Below are positions 43,410-52,700 of a stretch of DNA of 64,000 nt, one piece after another (within the stretch, counting starts at the first letter, position 1; each line of letters opens with the position of its first letter). The notes under the pieces were generated by a model. It saw only the letters and a program-made list of their open reading frames with translations, had not been told where the DNA came from and did not search any database. The translations under genes were made by a program, and so were the position numbers. Where the stretch lies: assembly GCF_022921055.1 (NCBI RefSeq), contig NZ_CP095061.1, positions 2,953,501 through 3,017,500 of the forward strand, read 5' to 3'. The DNA comes from Hymenobacter volaticus (GTDB lineage Bacteria; Bacteroidota; Bacteroidia; Cytophagales; Hymenobacteraceae).

Positions 43410-43633
43410 CCGTGCAGCAAAGCTAACGAAGCTTACAAGTTGGCTTGGTGTCAGGCAACCAGGTAATTGTGCTTTGCAAGACAACTAACGGTACCCCGAG
43501 TGGCACAAAGCCTAGACCAATACTGTTCTAGGTCTGAGTAATACAGGCTTGCGTCTGTACCTCTTGTGATGCACCCGACCGATTAAGGTTTGCAGTGAGT
43601 GAGCGGAAGGAAAAGCTTCCACTGCATCGGTCG

Positions 43634-43641
43634 TATCTTTG
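43634..43641 (+). promoter_or_regulatory. Candidate -7 promoter box (TATCTTTG)
   Basis: Matches TAnnTTTG and lies 15 bases before the flavoprotein ATG at 43656, which would mean a very short leader. Confidence 0.4.
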
Positions 43642-43655
43642 TGTTTGTGAAAGAA

Positions 43656-44906
43656 ATGAATACCTCGGTAGCCGTATTAGGGGGCGGAGCGGCCGGCTTC
43701 TTTGGAGCCATCACCTGCGCCGAAGCCAATCCGCATCAAACCGTTTACTTGATTGAGAAGACCGGTAAGCTGCTCAGCAAGGTGCGGATTTCTGGCGGCG
43801 GGCGCTGCAATGTAACGCACGCTGCCGATACCCCGGCCCAACTTGTGTTGCACTATCCGCGCGGCGCCAAGCAGTTAAAGGAACCCTTCCGGCAGTTCGA
43901 CGCGCAGGCCACTATCCGGTGGTTCGAAAGCCGCGGCGTACGCCTTAAGACCGAACCCGACGGCCGCATGTTTCCCGTCACCGACTCGTCGGAAACTGTT
44001 GCCCAATGCTTGTTAGATGCTGCCCGCAAAGCGGGGGTGCGTATTCTCACCCAAACTTCGCCTGCAACGATTGAGCCTCTACCGGAAGGTACCTTTCGGT
44101 TACAACTCGTAGGTGCTCATGCCGGCGAAATGATTGTCGAGAAGTTGTTAATAGCTACGGGTGGGGCGCCCAAATCGGAGCAGTACGCTTGGCTGCGGGA
44201 GTTAGGACACAGCATTCAAGAGCCCGTACCGAGCCTGTTCACGTTCAATGTGCCAGAGTCGCCGCTCCGAGATTTGCCGGGCGTGAGCGTGCCCCATGTG
44301 CGGGTGCGGGTGGCCGGCGAAAAGCTGGAATACGAAGGCCCGGTGCTAGTCACGCATTGGGGCGTGAGCGGGCCGGCAGTACTCAAGCTATCGGCTTGGG
44401 GAGCCCGGCGGCTGCACGAGCTTGGCTATCAAAGCACTGCCCTTATCAACTGGATACCAGAGCATACCGAAGACTCACTGCGGCAGTATTTGCGCGAGTT
44501 TCGGGAGCAGCACGGCAAGAAAGTGGTGGCTTCAAATCCGCTGTTTGGCTTGCCCCAACGCCTATGGCGTACGCTTACCGAGCAAGCCGGAGTTACCGAC
44601 GAAGTCCGCTGGAACGAATTGCCCGCCAAGCCCCAAAACAAGCTCGTTGAAGCGCTGCTGAACACCGCCCTTCCTGTGCGCGGCAAAACCACTTACAAAG
44701 ATGAATTCGTGACGTGTGGCGGCGTGATGCTTGGCGAAATCGATATGAAAACCATGGAAAGCCGGCGCGTGCCCGGCCTTTACTTCGCTGGCGAAGTGCT
44801 CGATATAGATGGCATTACGGGTGGCTTCAACTTTCAAGCCGCTTGGACTACTGGCTATTTAGCTGGCCGGGCTATGGCCGAAGTGAAAAGTGAGATAGTA
44901 ACTTGA
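43656..44906 (+). CDS. HI0933/YhiN-family FAD-dependent oxidoreductase
   Basis: A 416-residue flavoprotein from the ATG at 43656. SVAVLGGGAAGFFGAITCAE is the FAD dinucleotide fold, LLSKVRISGGGRCNVTHAAD is the family signature, RMFPVTDSSETVAQCLLDAA follows, and the C-terminal FAGEVLDIDGITGGFNFQAA closes the FAD site. The family is widespread (YhiN, BaiN-like) but its natural reaction is mostly unknown; some members reduce steroid or enoate double bonds. Preceded by a promoter box and transcribed alone. Confidence 0.92.
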   Translation: MNTSVAVLGGGAAGFFGAITCAEANPHQTVYLIEKTGKLLSKVRISGGGRCNVTHAADTPAQLVLHYPRGAKQLKEPFRQFDAQATIRWFESRGVRLKTEPDGRMFPVTDSSETVAQCLLDAARKAGVRILTQTSPATIEPLPEGTFRLQLVGAHAGEMIVEKLLIATGGAPKSEQYAWLRELGHSIQEPVPSLFTFNVPESPLRDLPGVSVPHVRVRVAGEKLEYEGPVLVTHWGVSGPAVLKLSAWGARRLHELGYQSTALINWIPEHTEDSLRQYLREFREQHGKKVVASNPLFGLPQRLWRTLTEQAGVTDEVRWNELPAKPQNKLVEALLNTALPVRGKTTYKDEFVTCGGVMLGEIDMKTMESRRVPGLYFAGEVLDIDGITGGFNFQAAWTTGYLAGRAMAEVKSEIVT

Positions 44907-45024
44907 TGCTTTCCGATGGTGAATTGAAGGCCTACCTCATCATTCAACAACCTGGCCTCTCGTAACCCTACATTGGCTTTCGCAGTAAAGTAAGGCACAA
45001 CCACCTTACCTAACACTACTTCTC

Positions 45025-45468
45025 ATGGAAGCTAAAGCAACCCAAGCCGTCCTCAACGAACTACTCGAAACCCTGAAAGATGGCGAAAAAGGCTATTCTG
45101 AAGCCCTCACTGATGTAGAGGACCAAGACTTGAAAGAGGTGTTCAAGAAGTATGCCGTGCAGCGCGACGGTTACCTCACAGAACTAGAAGACCAAATGCA
45201 CCAGCTTAATCTGAAGGCTGACGAAGAAAGCTCGATTACGGGTACCATTCACCGTGCTTTCATCAATTTGAAGGCTGCTGTAACCAGCAAAAGCCGTGAG
45301 AGCATCCTCAACGAATGCGAGCGTGGCGAAGATTACGCTGTAAAAGCCTACCAAACGGCTTTGAAAGCTGAACTGCCCGGCCAGCTAAAAACCATCATTG
45401 AAAAGCAATATCAAGGCATTCAGCAAGGCCACGACGAAATCAAAGCGCTGCGCAACGCCTCTAAGTAA
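45025..45468 (+). CDS. PA2169-type four-helix-bundle protein (DUF2383)
   Basis: A 147-residue ferritin-like helical protein: LNELLETLKDGEKGYSEALT, KYAVQRDGYLTELEDQMHQL, HRAFINLKAAVTSKSRESIL and CERGEDYAVKAYQTALKAEL. It fits the PA2169 family of stress-associated proteins. Some carboxylates and histidines could bind metal, but no metal site is established for the family. Often induced in stress or stationary phase (family knowledge). Followed by two nearly identical terminators. Confidence 0.88.
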   Translation: MEAKATQAVLNELLETLKDGEKGYSEALTDVEDQDLKEVFKKYAVQRDGYLTELEDQMHQLNLKADEESSITGTIHRAFINLKAAVTSKSRESILNECERGEDYAVKAYQTALKAELPGQLKTIIEKQYQGIQQGHDEIKALRNASK

Positions 45469-45494
45469 GAACTGACTGCTTTATTTATCAGTCA

Positions 45495-45535
45495 AAAACA
45501 AAAGAGCCACCTCGTTGAGGTGGCTCTTTTGTTTT
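45495..45535. terminator. Strong bidirectional terminator, first of a near-identical pair
   Basis: AAAACAAAAGAGCCACCTC (45495-45513), loop GTT, GAGGTGGCTCTTTTGTTTT (45517-45535): perfect 19-bp stem with A and T tracts, 26 bases after the DUF2383 stop. Confidence 0.92.
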
Positions 45536-45650
45536 CTGCTACTTGTTAAGCGAATGCTTCCATCTACAGATAGCGTTTTCGTATGTTTCCCGACCATGTT
45601 GTTGTGAGAAGATAGCCTCGCTTACCCATACAGTGTTTACACGTTCCTAG

Positions 45651-45697
45651 CATCAAACAAAAGAGCCGCCTCAACGAGGTGGCCCTTTTGTTTGATG
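45651..45697. terminator. Strong bidirectional terminator, second of the pair
   Basis: CATCAAACAAAAGAGCCGCC begins the left arm (45651-45672); the right arm GAGGTGGCCCTTTTGTTTGA continues to 45697. The core ACAAAAGAGCC..CCTC repeats the first terminator with few changes. It lies 34 bases past the stop of the minus-strand helicase gene. Confidence 0.9.
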
Positions 45698-45731
45698 TAA
45701 ACTAATCGGCTAATCGGCTAATACTCAGTAA

Positions 45732-47648
45732 TTAGTCGCCGGTGTTATCGCGCTTGCCTTTGTAGCCACCACCGTAGCTGCTGCTACCGCCGCGGCTTCC
45801 ACCGCCATAGCTGCTACCACCGCGGCTTCCGCCACCGTAGCTGCTACCGCCGCGGTTGCCACCGAAACCACCTTCGCGGCTGCCGTAGCTGCTTCCGCCT
45901 TCGCGGTTGCCGCCTTTGTAGCCACCACCGTAGCTGCTACCGCCGCGGTTGCCACCAAAGCCGCCTTCGCGCCGCTCGCCACCACCGAAGCCACCAGGGC
46001 CACGACGGGGACGGTCGCCGAAGCTACCACCTTGCTGCTGCGCGTCACCCTCCTGGCGTGGTGTAGCCACATTGAAGGAAACAGGACGGCCATTGATGCT
46101 GGTGCGGCCAAGTTGCGTAACCACTTCATCCGTGAACTCGGAGGGTACTTCAACGAAGCTGAACTTGTCGTAGAGCGAAATGTCACCGACTTTAGCAGCC
46201 GTTAGGCCAGTGTTTTCGGCAATTAGGTCTACGATGTCGCGAGGATGAATCTGGTCTTTCTTGCCCATCGTGACGAAGAGGCGCGTGTAGCCGGGGCGGG
46301 CAGCACCCTGCGTGCGGCTAGCGTCGAGGCTCTCCTGCGCGCGCTTGTCTTCTTTCATCGTCATTTTCAGCAAGGCAGCCGCCACGTCCAACGACGTGAT
46401 ACCGTCTTCCTGATCCTGATCGAGCAAACGCTGCACGCGGCTCACGTACTTATCGAGGTTGCCTTTGGTGATGACATCCTTGATGGAGTTGAGCATGAGC
46501 GTGGTTTTCACCTCCGATACATCCTCGAACGACGGCACCCGCTCCTGCTTGATGGTAGCCTTCGTGAAGCGCATAATGTCGCGCAGCTTGTAGATGTCGC
46601 GGCCGCTCACGAAAGTGAAGGCCTTGCCCAGCTTACCAGCGCGGCCCGTGCGGCCGATGCGGTGCACGTAGTATTCTTCGTCGGCGGGCAGGTCGTAATT
46701 AACTACTACTTCCACGTTCTCCACGTCGATACCGCGGGCAGCTACGTCGGTGGCTACCAGGATTTCTAGGGTGCCTTTGCGGAATTTGTCGAGGGTGTTC
46801 TGGCGCTGCTGCTGGCCCATGTCGCCGTGCAAGCCTTCGGCGAAGTAGCCTTTGGCCTGTAAGTCACCTACAATCTCGTCAACCATGCGCTTCGTGTTAG
46901 CGAAGACGATGCCCGACTTGATGTTGTACATGTCGATGAGGCGGGTCAGCACATCTTTCTTCTGCGGGCCACGCACTTCGAAGTAGCTCTGCTCGATGTT
47001 GGTAACCGTCATTTCCTGATGGTTTACCTTCACAATCTGCGGATCCTTCTGATAACGCTTGGTCATCTCCATGATCGGCTTGCTCATGGTAGCCGAGAAG
47101 AACACGGTCTGGCGCTCTTCAGGCATCTGCTTCAACACCGTCTCGATGTCGTCGCGGAAGCCCATGTCCAGCATTTCGTCGGCCTCATCAAGGATAATCA
47201 TCTTGCAATGCTCAAGCTTCAGCGTACCACGTTCGATGTGGTCCATTACGCGGCCAGGCGTACCAATTACGATCTGCACCCCACGCTCCAGGGCGCGGAA
47301 CTGCCGGTCGTAGGAGCTACCACCATAGATCGGCACAACGGCCAAACCACGCTTGTACTTACCTAGCTTCTGGATTTCGCCGGAAACCTGCACCGCTAGC
47401 TCGCGGGTCGGGCACAACACCAATACCTGCACCTCGCGGGAGTTGGTATCAATGTTTTCAATTGCCGGGATACTGAAGGCGGCAGTTTTGCCGGTACCCG
47501 TCTGCGCCTGACCGATTACATCACGGCCTTCGAGCAGCACGGGAATAGCAGCGGACTGAATCGGAGAGGCTTCTTCGTAGCCTACTTCCGTAATAGCACG
47601 TTGCATTTCTTCTGAGAGCGAAAGCTCTTCAAATCTTACTTTTTCCAT
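45732..47648 (-). CDS. DEAD-box RNA helicase, DeaD/CsdA type with RNA-binding domain and Gly-rich tail
   Basis: A 638-residue helicase from the ATG at 47648. Motifs: [71 protein letters not shown] and [13 protein letters not shown]. Residues ~460-545 form a DbpA-type RNA-binding domain (TRLFVTMGKKDQIHPRDIVD, FSFVEVPSEFTDEVVTQLGR). The last ~90 residues are RGG/SYGG repeats. CsdA/DeaD proteins unwind structured mRNA and rRNA, mainly in the cold. A ~170-base leader upstream and a CspA-like gene less than 1 kb away on the same strand fit cold-shock control (inference). Confidence 0.94.
   Translation of the reverse strand: MEKVRFEELSLSEEMQRAITEVGYEEASPIQSAAIPVLLEGRDVIGQAQTGTGKTAAFSIPAIENIDTNSREVQVLVLCPTRELAVQVSGEIQKLGKYKRGLAVVPIYGGSSYDRQFRALERGVQIVIGTPGRVMDHIERGTLKLEHCKMIILDEADEMLDMGFRDDIETVLKQMPEERQTVFFSATMSKPIMEMTKRYQKDPQIVKVNHQEMTVTNIEQSYFEVRGPQKKDVLTRLIDMYNIKSGIVFANTKRMVDEIVGDLQAKGYFAEGLHGDMGQQQRQNTLDKFRKGTLEILVATDVAARGIDVENVEVVVNYDLPADEEYYVHRIGRTGRAGKLGKAFTFVSGRDIYKLRDIMRFTKATIKQERVPSFEDVSEVKTTLMLNSIKDVITKGNLDKYVSRVQRLLDQDQEDGITSLDVAAALLKMTMKEDKRAQESLDASRTQGAARPGYTRLFVTMGKKDQIHPRDIVDLIAENTGLTAAKVGDISLYDKFSFVEVPSEFTDEVVTQLGRTSINGRPVSFNVATPRQEGDAQQQGGSFGDRPRRGPGGFGGGERREGGFGGNRGGSSYGGGYKGGNREGGSSYGSREGGFGGNRGGSSYGGGSRGGSSYGGGSRGGSSSYGGGYKGKRDNTGD
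45765..46035 (-). repeat. In-gene tandem repeats coding the SYGG/RGG tail
   Basis: Degenerate repeat units such as CCGCCGCGG and CACCGTAGCTGCT encode GGSSYGGGSRGG-type repeats at the end of the DEAD-box helicase. Such repeats expand and contract easily. Confidence 0.7.
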
Positions 47649-47828
47649 TTTTGTGTTTGATGGAGTGGAGACACTACGCTCTGAAAACAGCAAATTCAGC
47701 GACGCTCTTCTCCCACTCTCTCACAACGACAAGTGACGGAAGCAACGGACGGAAGACAAAGCCGGCCAACAATTTTTACTTAGGCAGCTACAAGCTGCGC
47801 GGAACGAGGCCGTTCTCAAATGCGGCTG

Positions 47829-47836
47829 CAAAGGTA
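47829..47836 (-). promoter_or_regulatory. Candidate -7 promoter box for the DEAD-box helicase (TACCTTTG)
   Basis: Minus-strand TACCTTTG matches TAnnTTTG. A CAA (TTG on the minus strand) lies 14 bases further upstream. It predicts a leader of about 170 bases, as is common for cold-inducible genes. Confidence 0.45.
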
Positions 47837-48093
47837 GTAACTATTTTACGCAATAGCTATATCGTTGCTACTATTTCGGTGCAGGAAGTTGTTTTTAATA
47901 GGATTCTTTCTGTGAGTGCTTAGCTTTCAAAATTCTGGAACGCTAAAGCTAGTCAGGGAGGCTGCTAGAAGACAGTACGCATCAGACGCTACTACCGAAT
48001 TAGTAGAGAAGTTGACTAAACGTTGCCTATCCTAAACGCCATCCATGAGAAGGCGAAGCATCTTGGTAGTATTGATGCTGCTAAATTATATCC

Positions 48094-48191
48094 GTCATGC
48101 TGAGCGGAGTCGAATCATCTCGCTAGTGTGGTAAACTCCTTTATTACTCCTGCGTCAGCACGCGAGATGCTTCGACTTCGCTCAGCATGAC
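48094..48191. repeat. Long intergenic hairpin, dispersed palindromic repeat copy 3
   Basis: Left arm GTCATGCTGAGCGGAGTCGA followed by ATCATCTCGC; right arm starts GTCAGCACGCGAGATGCTTC and ends GCTCAGCATGAC. It shares both arm ends and the GCACGCGAGATGC core with copy 1 at 28124. Confidence 0.75.
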
Positions 48192-48368
48192 AATACCTCT
48201 GCAACAAGGCGAGCGAAATGCTTCAACTGCTCTCATCAACGTGACGGTTTACTTGTGAGGGCAAGGGCAGTAATGATTAATCGATTCATTGCTACTCTTT
48301 ACCAGGAGGCCGAAGCTAGTGCTTAATATTCTGCAACCTTCTAGACATTGCAAAAAATAGCACACAAA

Positions 48369-48396
48369 AAAAGCAGGCTCTTTGGAGCCTGCTTTT
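48369..48396 (-). terminator. Rho-independent terminator
   Basis: AAAAGCAGGCTC (48369-48380), loop TTTG, GAGCCTGCTTTT (48385-48396): perfect 12-bp stem, 25 bases beyond the cold shock gene stop, with a T tract on the minus strand. Confidence 0.9.
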
Positions 48397-48421
48397 CAAT
48401 CTTATCCGAAAAGTGGATGGA

Positions 48422-48613
48422 CTAAGCCAACTTTACTTTTACGGCGTTTAGGCCTTTACGACCTTGAGCAATCTCGAACTGAACCTTGTCGTTGTCGCGG
48501 ATTTCGTCGATCAACTCGGTAACGTGAACGAAGATGTCTTCGCCAGTTTCGTCCACTTTGATGAAACCAAAACCTTTGGTCTCATTGAAAAATTTTACAG
48601 TTCCTGTCTGCAT
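48422..48613 (-). CDS. Cold shock domain protein, CspA family
   Basis: A 63-residue single cold shock domain from the ATG at 48613. MQTGTVKFFNETKGFGFIKV contains RNP1 (KGFGFI) and EDIFVHVTEL contains RNP2 (IFVHV). It binds single-stranded RNA and DNA and melts secondary structure. A ~110-base leader is predicted from the promoter box at 48725, typical of csp genes whose leader acts as a thermosensor. The length is normal and no residue is missing. Confidence 0.95.
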   Translation of the reverse strand: MQTGTVKFFNETKGFGFIKVDETGEDIFVHVTELIDEIRDNDKVQFEIAQGRKGLNAVKVKLA

Positions 48614-48724
48614 GGTACTTTTGTGATGGATGATTTTTAAGGAAAGCAGCACTCAACTCCGCTTTCCCCTCCTTTACGAAAGTACTCAACTGGACTGTGT
48701 AAACCACTTTTTCTTAAACTGCCT

Positions 48725-48732
48725 CAAAGATA
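48725..48732 (-). promoter_or_regulatory. Candidate -7 promoter box for the cold shock gene (TATCTTTG)
   Basis: Minus-strand TATCTTTG matches TAnnTTTG and lies 111 bases before the ATG at 48613. Confidence 0.45.
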
Positions 48733-48861
48733 GAAGAAGTTTCCAACTTCGTGTCCTAACAACACAATATTATATCGTGAATGGTAAGTAGGGCCTCACT
48801 TAGGCGGACAGGCATTTCTGCGTTTCTTTGCCTGCATACCTGCCGCCCTACTCCCAACTCT

Positions 48862-49272
48862 ATGGAAACTACTGCCTTCCGCTTTTCGCGCCTTATTACG
48901 GTACAGCCTCATGATATTGACGAGTTAGATCACGCCAACAACGTGCAGTATGTGCAATGGGTGCAGGATACAGCGGCAGCACACTGGCATACTGCTTACC
49001 CGCCTGCCCAAGGCCACCACTATATATGGGTGGTGCTAGAACACCGCATCCGTTACCATTACCCCGCTCTCCTCCATGACGAGCTACGCTGCACTACCTG
49101 GATAGGGGAAGTGCGCGGCGCCCAAAGTCAACGCTTTGTGCGCATTGAACGCGCCGCAGACAACAAGCTGCTCTGCGAAGCCGAAACGCAGTGGGTGCTA
49201 CTCGACCCGCAAACTAAACGGCCGGCGCGAGTCACGCCTGATATGATAGAGCGGTTGTGGAGGGCGGTATAG
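48862..49272 (+). CDS. Hotdog-fold acyl-CoA thioesterase
   Basis: A 136-residue protein from the ATG at 48862. FSRLITVQPHDIDELDHANN and VQYVQWVQDTAAAHW follow the 4-hydroxybenzoyl-CoA thioesterase/YbgC pattern, with the conserved Asp in DELDHANN and Asn nearby; VVLEHRIRYHYPALLHDELR and QWVLLDPQTKRPAR complete the hotdog fold. It hydrolyses acyl-CoA thioesters in the cytoplasm; chain preference unknown. Confidence 0.88.
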   Translation: METTAFRFSRLITVQPHDIDELDHANNVQYVQWVQDTAAAHWHTAYPPAQGHHYIWVVLEHRIRYHYPALLHDELRCTTWIGEVRGAQSQRFVRIERAADNKLLCEAETQWVLLDPQTKRPARVTPDMIERLWRAV

Positions 49273-49294
49273 ATTGGCAAAGGTATTTTTTGAA

Positions 49295-49663
49295 TTAATA
49301 ATCGTCTTCTAATCCACCCAATTTAACTAAAGCTTCAGATACAATATTCATCATGTATGAGTCTCCTGGAGAGGTAATAATCGAGATGAGTTTACGACCT
49401 TCAAACTCCATTTTCATCAACTTAATTGCCCGATAACGGGACAGTATAGGCAGTACAGTCTTTGCGCTTTTAGGGTGAGATAATAAGTATGCAAAATCTT
49501 CAGAATTATTACTTGTTGAAATAATGCCTGTATCAGGATCGTATAATGGCTCTTCAATGGAAAGAAGAGCGTGAATATTATGCTCGCGAAATATGATTAT
49601 TAAAATCTTCTCTAGAGGAGGGAAATCTTCAAAAAATTCGAACATCATACTATAAATGCCCAT
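49295..49663 (-). CDS. Hypothetical protein, AT-rich orphan
   Basis: A 122-residue soluble protein (MGIYSMMFEFFEDFPPLEKI ... EALVKLGGLEDDY), alpha/beta, with no signal peptide or known motif. Its DNA is much more AT-rich than the flanking genes, and it stands alone between two plus-strand genes. The start may be the Met at residue 6 or 7. Possibly an immunity-type or recently gained gene; function unknown. Confidence 0.62.
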   Translation of the reverse strand: MGIYSMMFEFFEDFPPLEKILIIIFREHNIHALLSIEEPLYDPDTGIISTSNNSEDFAYLLSHPKSAKTVLPILSRYRAIKLMKMEFEGRKLISIITSPGDSYMMNIVSEALVKLGGLEDDY

Positions 49664-49730
49664 TGTTAGCTAATTCAGATTTAGTGTAAGTACAAGTAAG
49701 TCAAATTTGTCTATCTAGAGATTTACCAAA

Positions 49731-52700
49731 ATGCCTGCCACCTTTCGCATTTACTCTTCTTCTGCCGGCTCCGGCAAAACGTACCAGCTGACCAAGGAGT
49801 ACCTGAAACTGGCGTTGGGCGACGAGGACCCAGGGTATTTCAAGCGGATACTGGCCATTACCTTCACCAACGATGCGGCAGGGGAAATGAAGGCGCGCAT
49901 TATTGGGTCGCTACGGCAGTTTGCGTACCCACAAGATGATGAGGCAGATACGCTGCTGGCAGAGGTAGCTGCGGAGCTAGCAGAAGAAGGCAAGATGCCA
50001 CGCTTCACCACTACGGACGAGGACCGGCAGCAGGAAGTAAGACGGCGGGCGCAGGCAACGTTCCGGCTGGTGCTTTATCATTACGCCGACTTTGCGGTGA
50101 GTACTATCGACTCGTTTGTGCAGCGCATTGTGACGGCATTTACTAGAGAATTGGGCTTGCCTGCCACGTTTGAGGTGGAACTAGATACGGAAGCGGTGCT
50201 GCAAACGGCGGTGGCGGCGTTACTGGAGAAAGTGAACCGTGACCCGAACTCTAAACTGCTGGCCCGAACGCTCAGCGAGTATGCATTGAGCCGGGCCGAG
50301 GAAGGCAAAAGCTGGAACAACCTTGCCGGTGAGTTGGTGGAATTTGGTGGATTCCTCTTCAATGAAACGGTACACGAGGCCGTAGCGCAACTCCAGACGC
50401 TGACGTTACAAGATTTTCGGCGACTGCACGAAACGCTACGCAAGCGGCAAGAGCAGATTGAAGGCGAGTTTCGAACTGTGGGTGAGCAAGCTACGGCAGC
50501 TTTGGCGGCCGCCAACGTCACGGAAACCGACCTCTACCAAGGTCGCAGCGGCATCTTTGGTTACGTTTCGAAGTGGGAGGAACGCTTGCTGCCCGAGAAA
50601 GAGGTGAACAGCTACGTGCGTGCCACCGTGGAGCAAGAAAAGTGGTACAGCGGCAAAGTGAAAACCGAAGCGGACCGCCAGCGCGTGGACGGGGTTAAAG
50701 CGGCATTGCTGACCGCTTACGAGCAGTTTGAGCGCCTACGTGCCAGCGTGCTTCCGGATTATTTGCTGCTCTCGGCCATGCAGCCTTACTTGTTTCACGC
50801 CTCGCTGCTCAGTGAGTTGAATAAGATTGTAGATCAGGTGAGCCGGGAGCGGAACATTGTGCTCATCAGTGAGTTCAACCGCCGTATTGCAAGCATTGTG
50901 CTTACCGAGCCGGTACCGTTTTTGTACGAGCGGCTTGGTGAGCGATACAATCACCTGCTAATCGACGAGTTTCAGGATACGTCGGTGCTGCAGTGGAACA
51001 ACCTCTTGCCACTAGTGGAAAATGCCGTGGCTACCGACAACCTTAGCTTGGCCGTGGGCGACGCTAAGCAGGCTATTTATCGGTGGCGCGGTGGGGAGAT
51101 GGAACAGATTCTGCGCCTGCACCAAGGCCAAACCGAAGCGCTGGTGAATCGGGCCACTAACCCCGAAATGCAGGACCTGCTGCGCGAACGGTACGTCACG
51201 CTCGACCAAACCCTGGAACCGGCTTCGCTGAACGTGAACTACCGGTCGGCGGCGGAAATTGTGGGGTTCAACAACGACTTCTTCAGCCATATTCGGCAGA
51301 TGCACACGGCGTTTCCGTTGGTGCAGGACTTGTTTGGTGCGGAATTTCAGCAAACCGTGCCTCAGTCATCGGGGCAGGAACCGGTTCATTTGCAAGCATC
51401 TGTTCCTGCTCTTGATGAAGAAGAAACGGAAGAGTTCGACTTCAGCGCCTCTGGCTCCAGTCTAGACTACATTCTTTCCAGTCCTTCTGACCTGGAGGCT
51501 GCGCAAGTCCCTAGCCCTGCCCTTCCGAAGCAGCAAAGGAAACTAGCCGAAACGCCTACCGGCCACGTGGAAATCCTCTTCACGCAGGACGACGCGCCGG
51601 CTCGGTTGTACGACGCCGACCACCGCGTTTACAATGATGAGCCGCTACCCGGTTACCCCGTCGGGGCCAGCCTCGACTACGACGAAAGCACGCTCTACCT
51701 GACGCTGGCGCTGGTAGAGCAGGCCTTGCGCGACGGTTTCCAGTTGCGCGATATTGCCGTGCTTAGCCGGCGGCGGCGGGGCAGTCGGTTGGTAGCTAAG
51801 TTTCTGAAGGAGCGGGGCTATGACATTATTTCGGCCGATTCGCTGTCGTTGGAGTTTGCGGAGGTGGTGAACCTGCTGGTGTCTATTTTCCGAGTGTTCA
51901 ATCAGCCAGCTGACACACTGGCGCGCGCCGAGGCGCTGTTGCTACTCGATAAAGTGGTGCGGCGGTTGCCCCCTACCCCCGACCGGGCCCGGCACATTGC
52001 CACGCTGGCCAATGCCGAGCACGCCGCGGATTTCTATGATGAGTTCCGGACGCTGGGCTACGATTTGCGGGAGCAGGAAACCGGCAACCTCGGTCTTTAT
52101 GAGCTGACGGAGCGACTGATTGGCTTGTTTGGACTGCTAGGCCGCAATGGCGAAAGCGAGTATCTGTTTCGCTTTCTGGATTTGACCCTCGAATACAGCT
52201 TGCGCTTCGGCAACAACCTCAACAACTTTCTGGCTTACTGGGACCAGCGCAAAAGTGCGCTCAGCATCAACGCCCCCGCCGGCCGCGACGCCATCACGAT
52301 TACCACTGTGCACAAAGCTAAGGGCTTGGCCTATGGGGTGGTGATTGTGCCTTTTGCTGATTGGAGCTTGGAGCCGTTTCGGGCTACCCTGCTCTGGGGC
52401 CGATTGTCGGAGGAGACCAAGCCGGTAGCTGAAATGCCGGCGGTGGCAGTGGTGCCGCTTACGAAGGCGCTTACGCGCACGGCCCTCTCCGACCAGTACA
52501 CCGAGGAGCGCGAAAAGACGTTTCTGGAAGGCCTGAACATGCTGTACGTGGCTTTTACCAGGCCCCGGCACCGCCTCTATATCATTACCAAGCGCACCGA
52601 AACCGGCCGCAAAACCAGTTCCACCGACGCTGATGCTGCGTCGGAAGCGGCCGGCAGTCCGGCCCGCAATGTGGCCGAACTGCTTTATAGCTACCTGCGA

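Larger units (their letters stand above)
47649..48421. other. Intergenic region between helicase and cold shock gene
   Basis: About 770 bases without a gene. It holds the helicase leader (47649-47822), a promoter box CAAAGGTA on the plus strand (minus TACCTTTG, 47829-47836), a repeat copy at 48094-48191 and the csp terminator at 48369-48396. The stretch 47940-48090 shows nothing I can name. Confidence 0.5.

Noticed and set aside
47651..47923. Plus-strand frame of 90 residues in the helicase leader region
   Set aside because: It overlaps the minus-strand helicase start and its promoter box, has no domain, and its composition is not protein-like.
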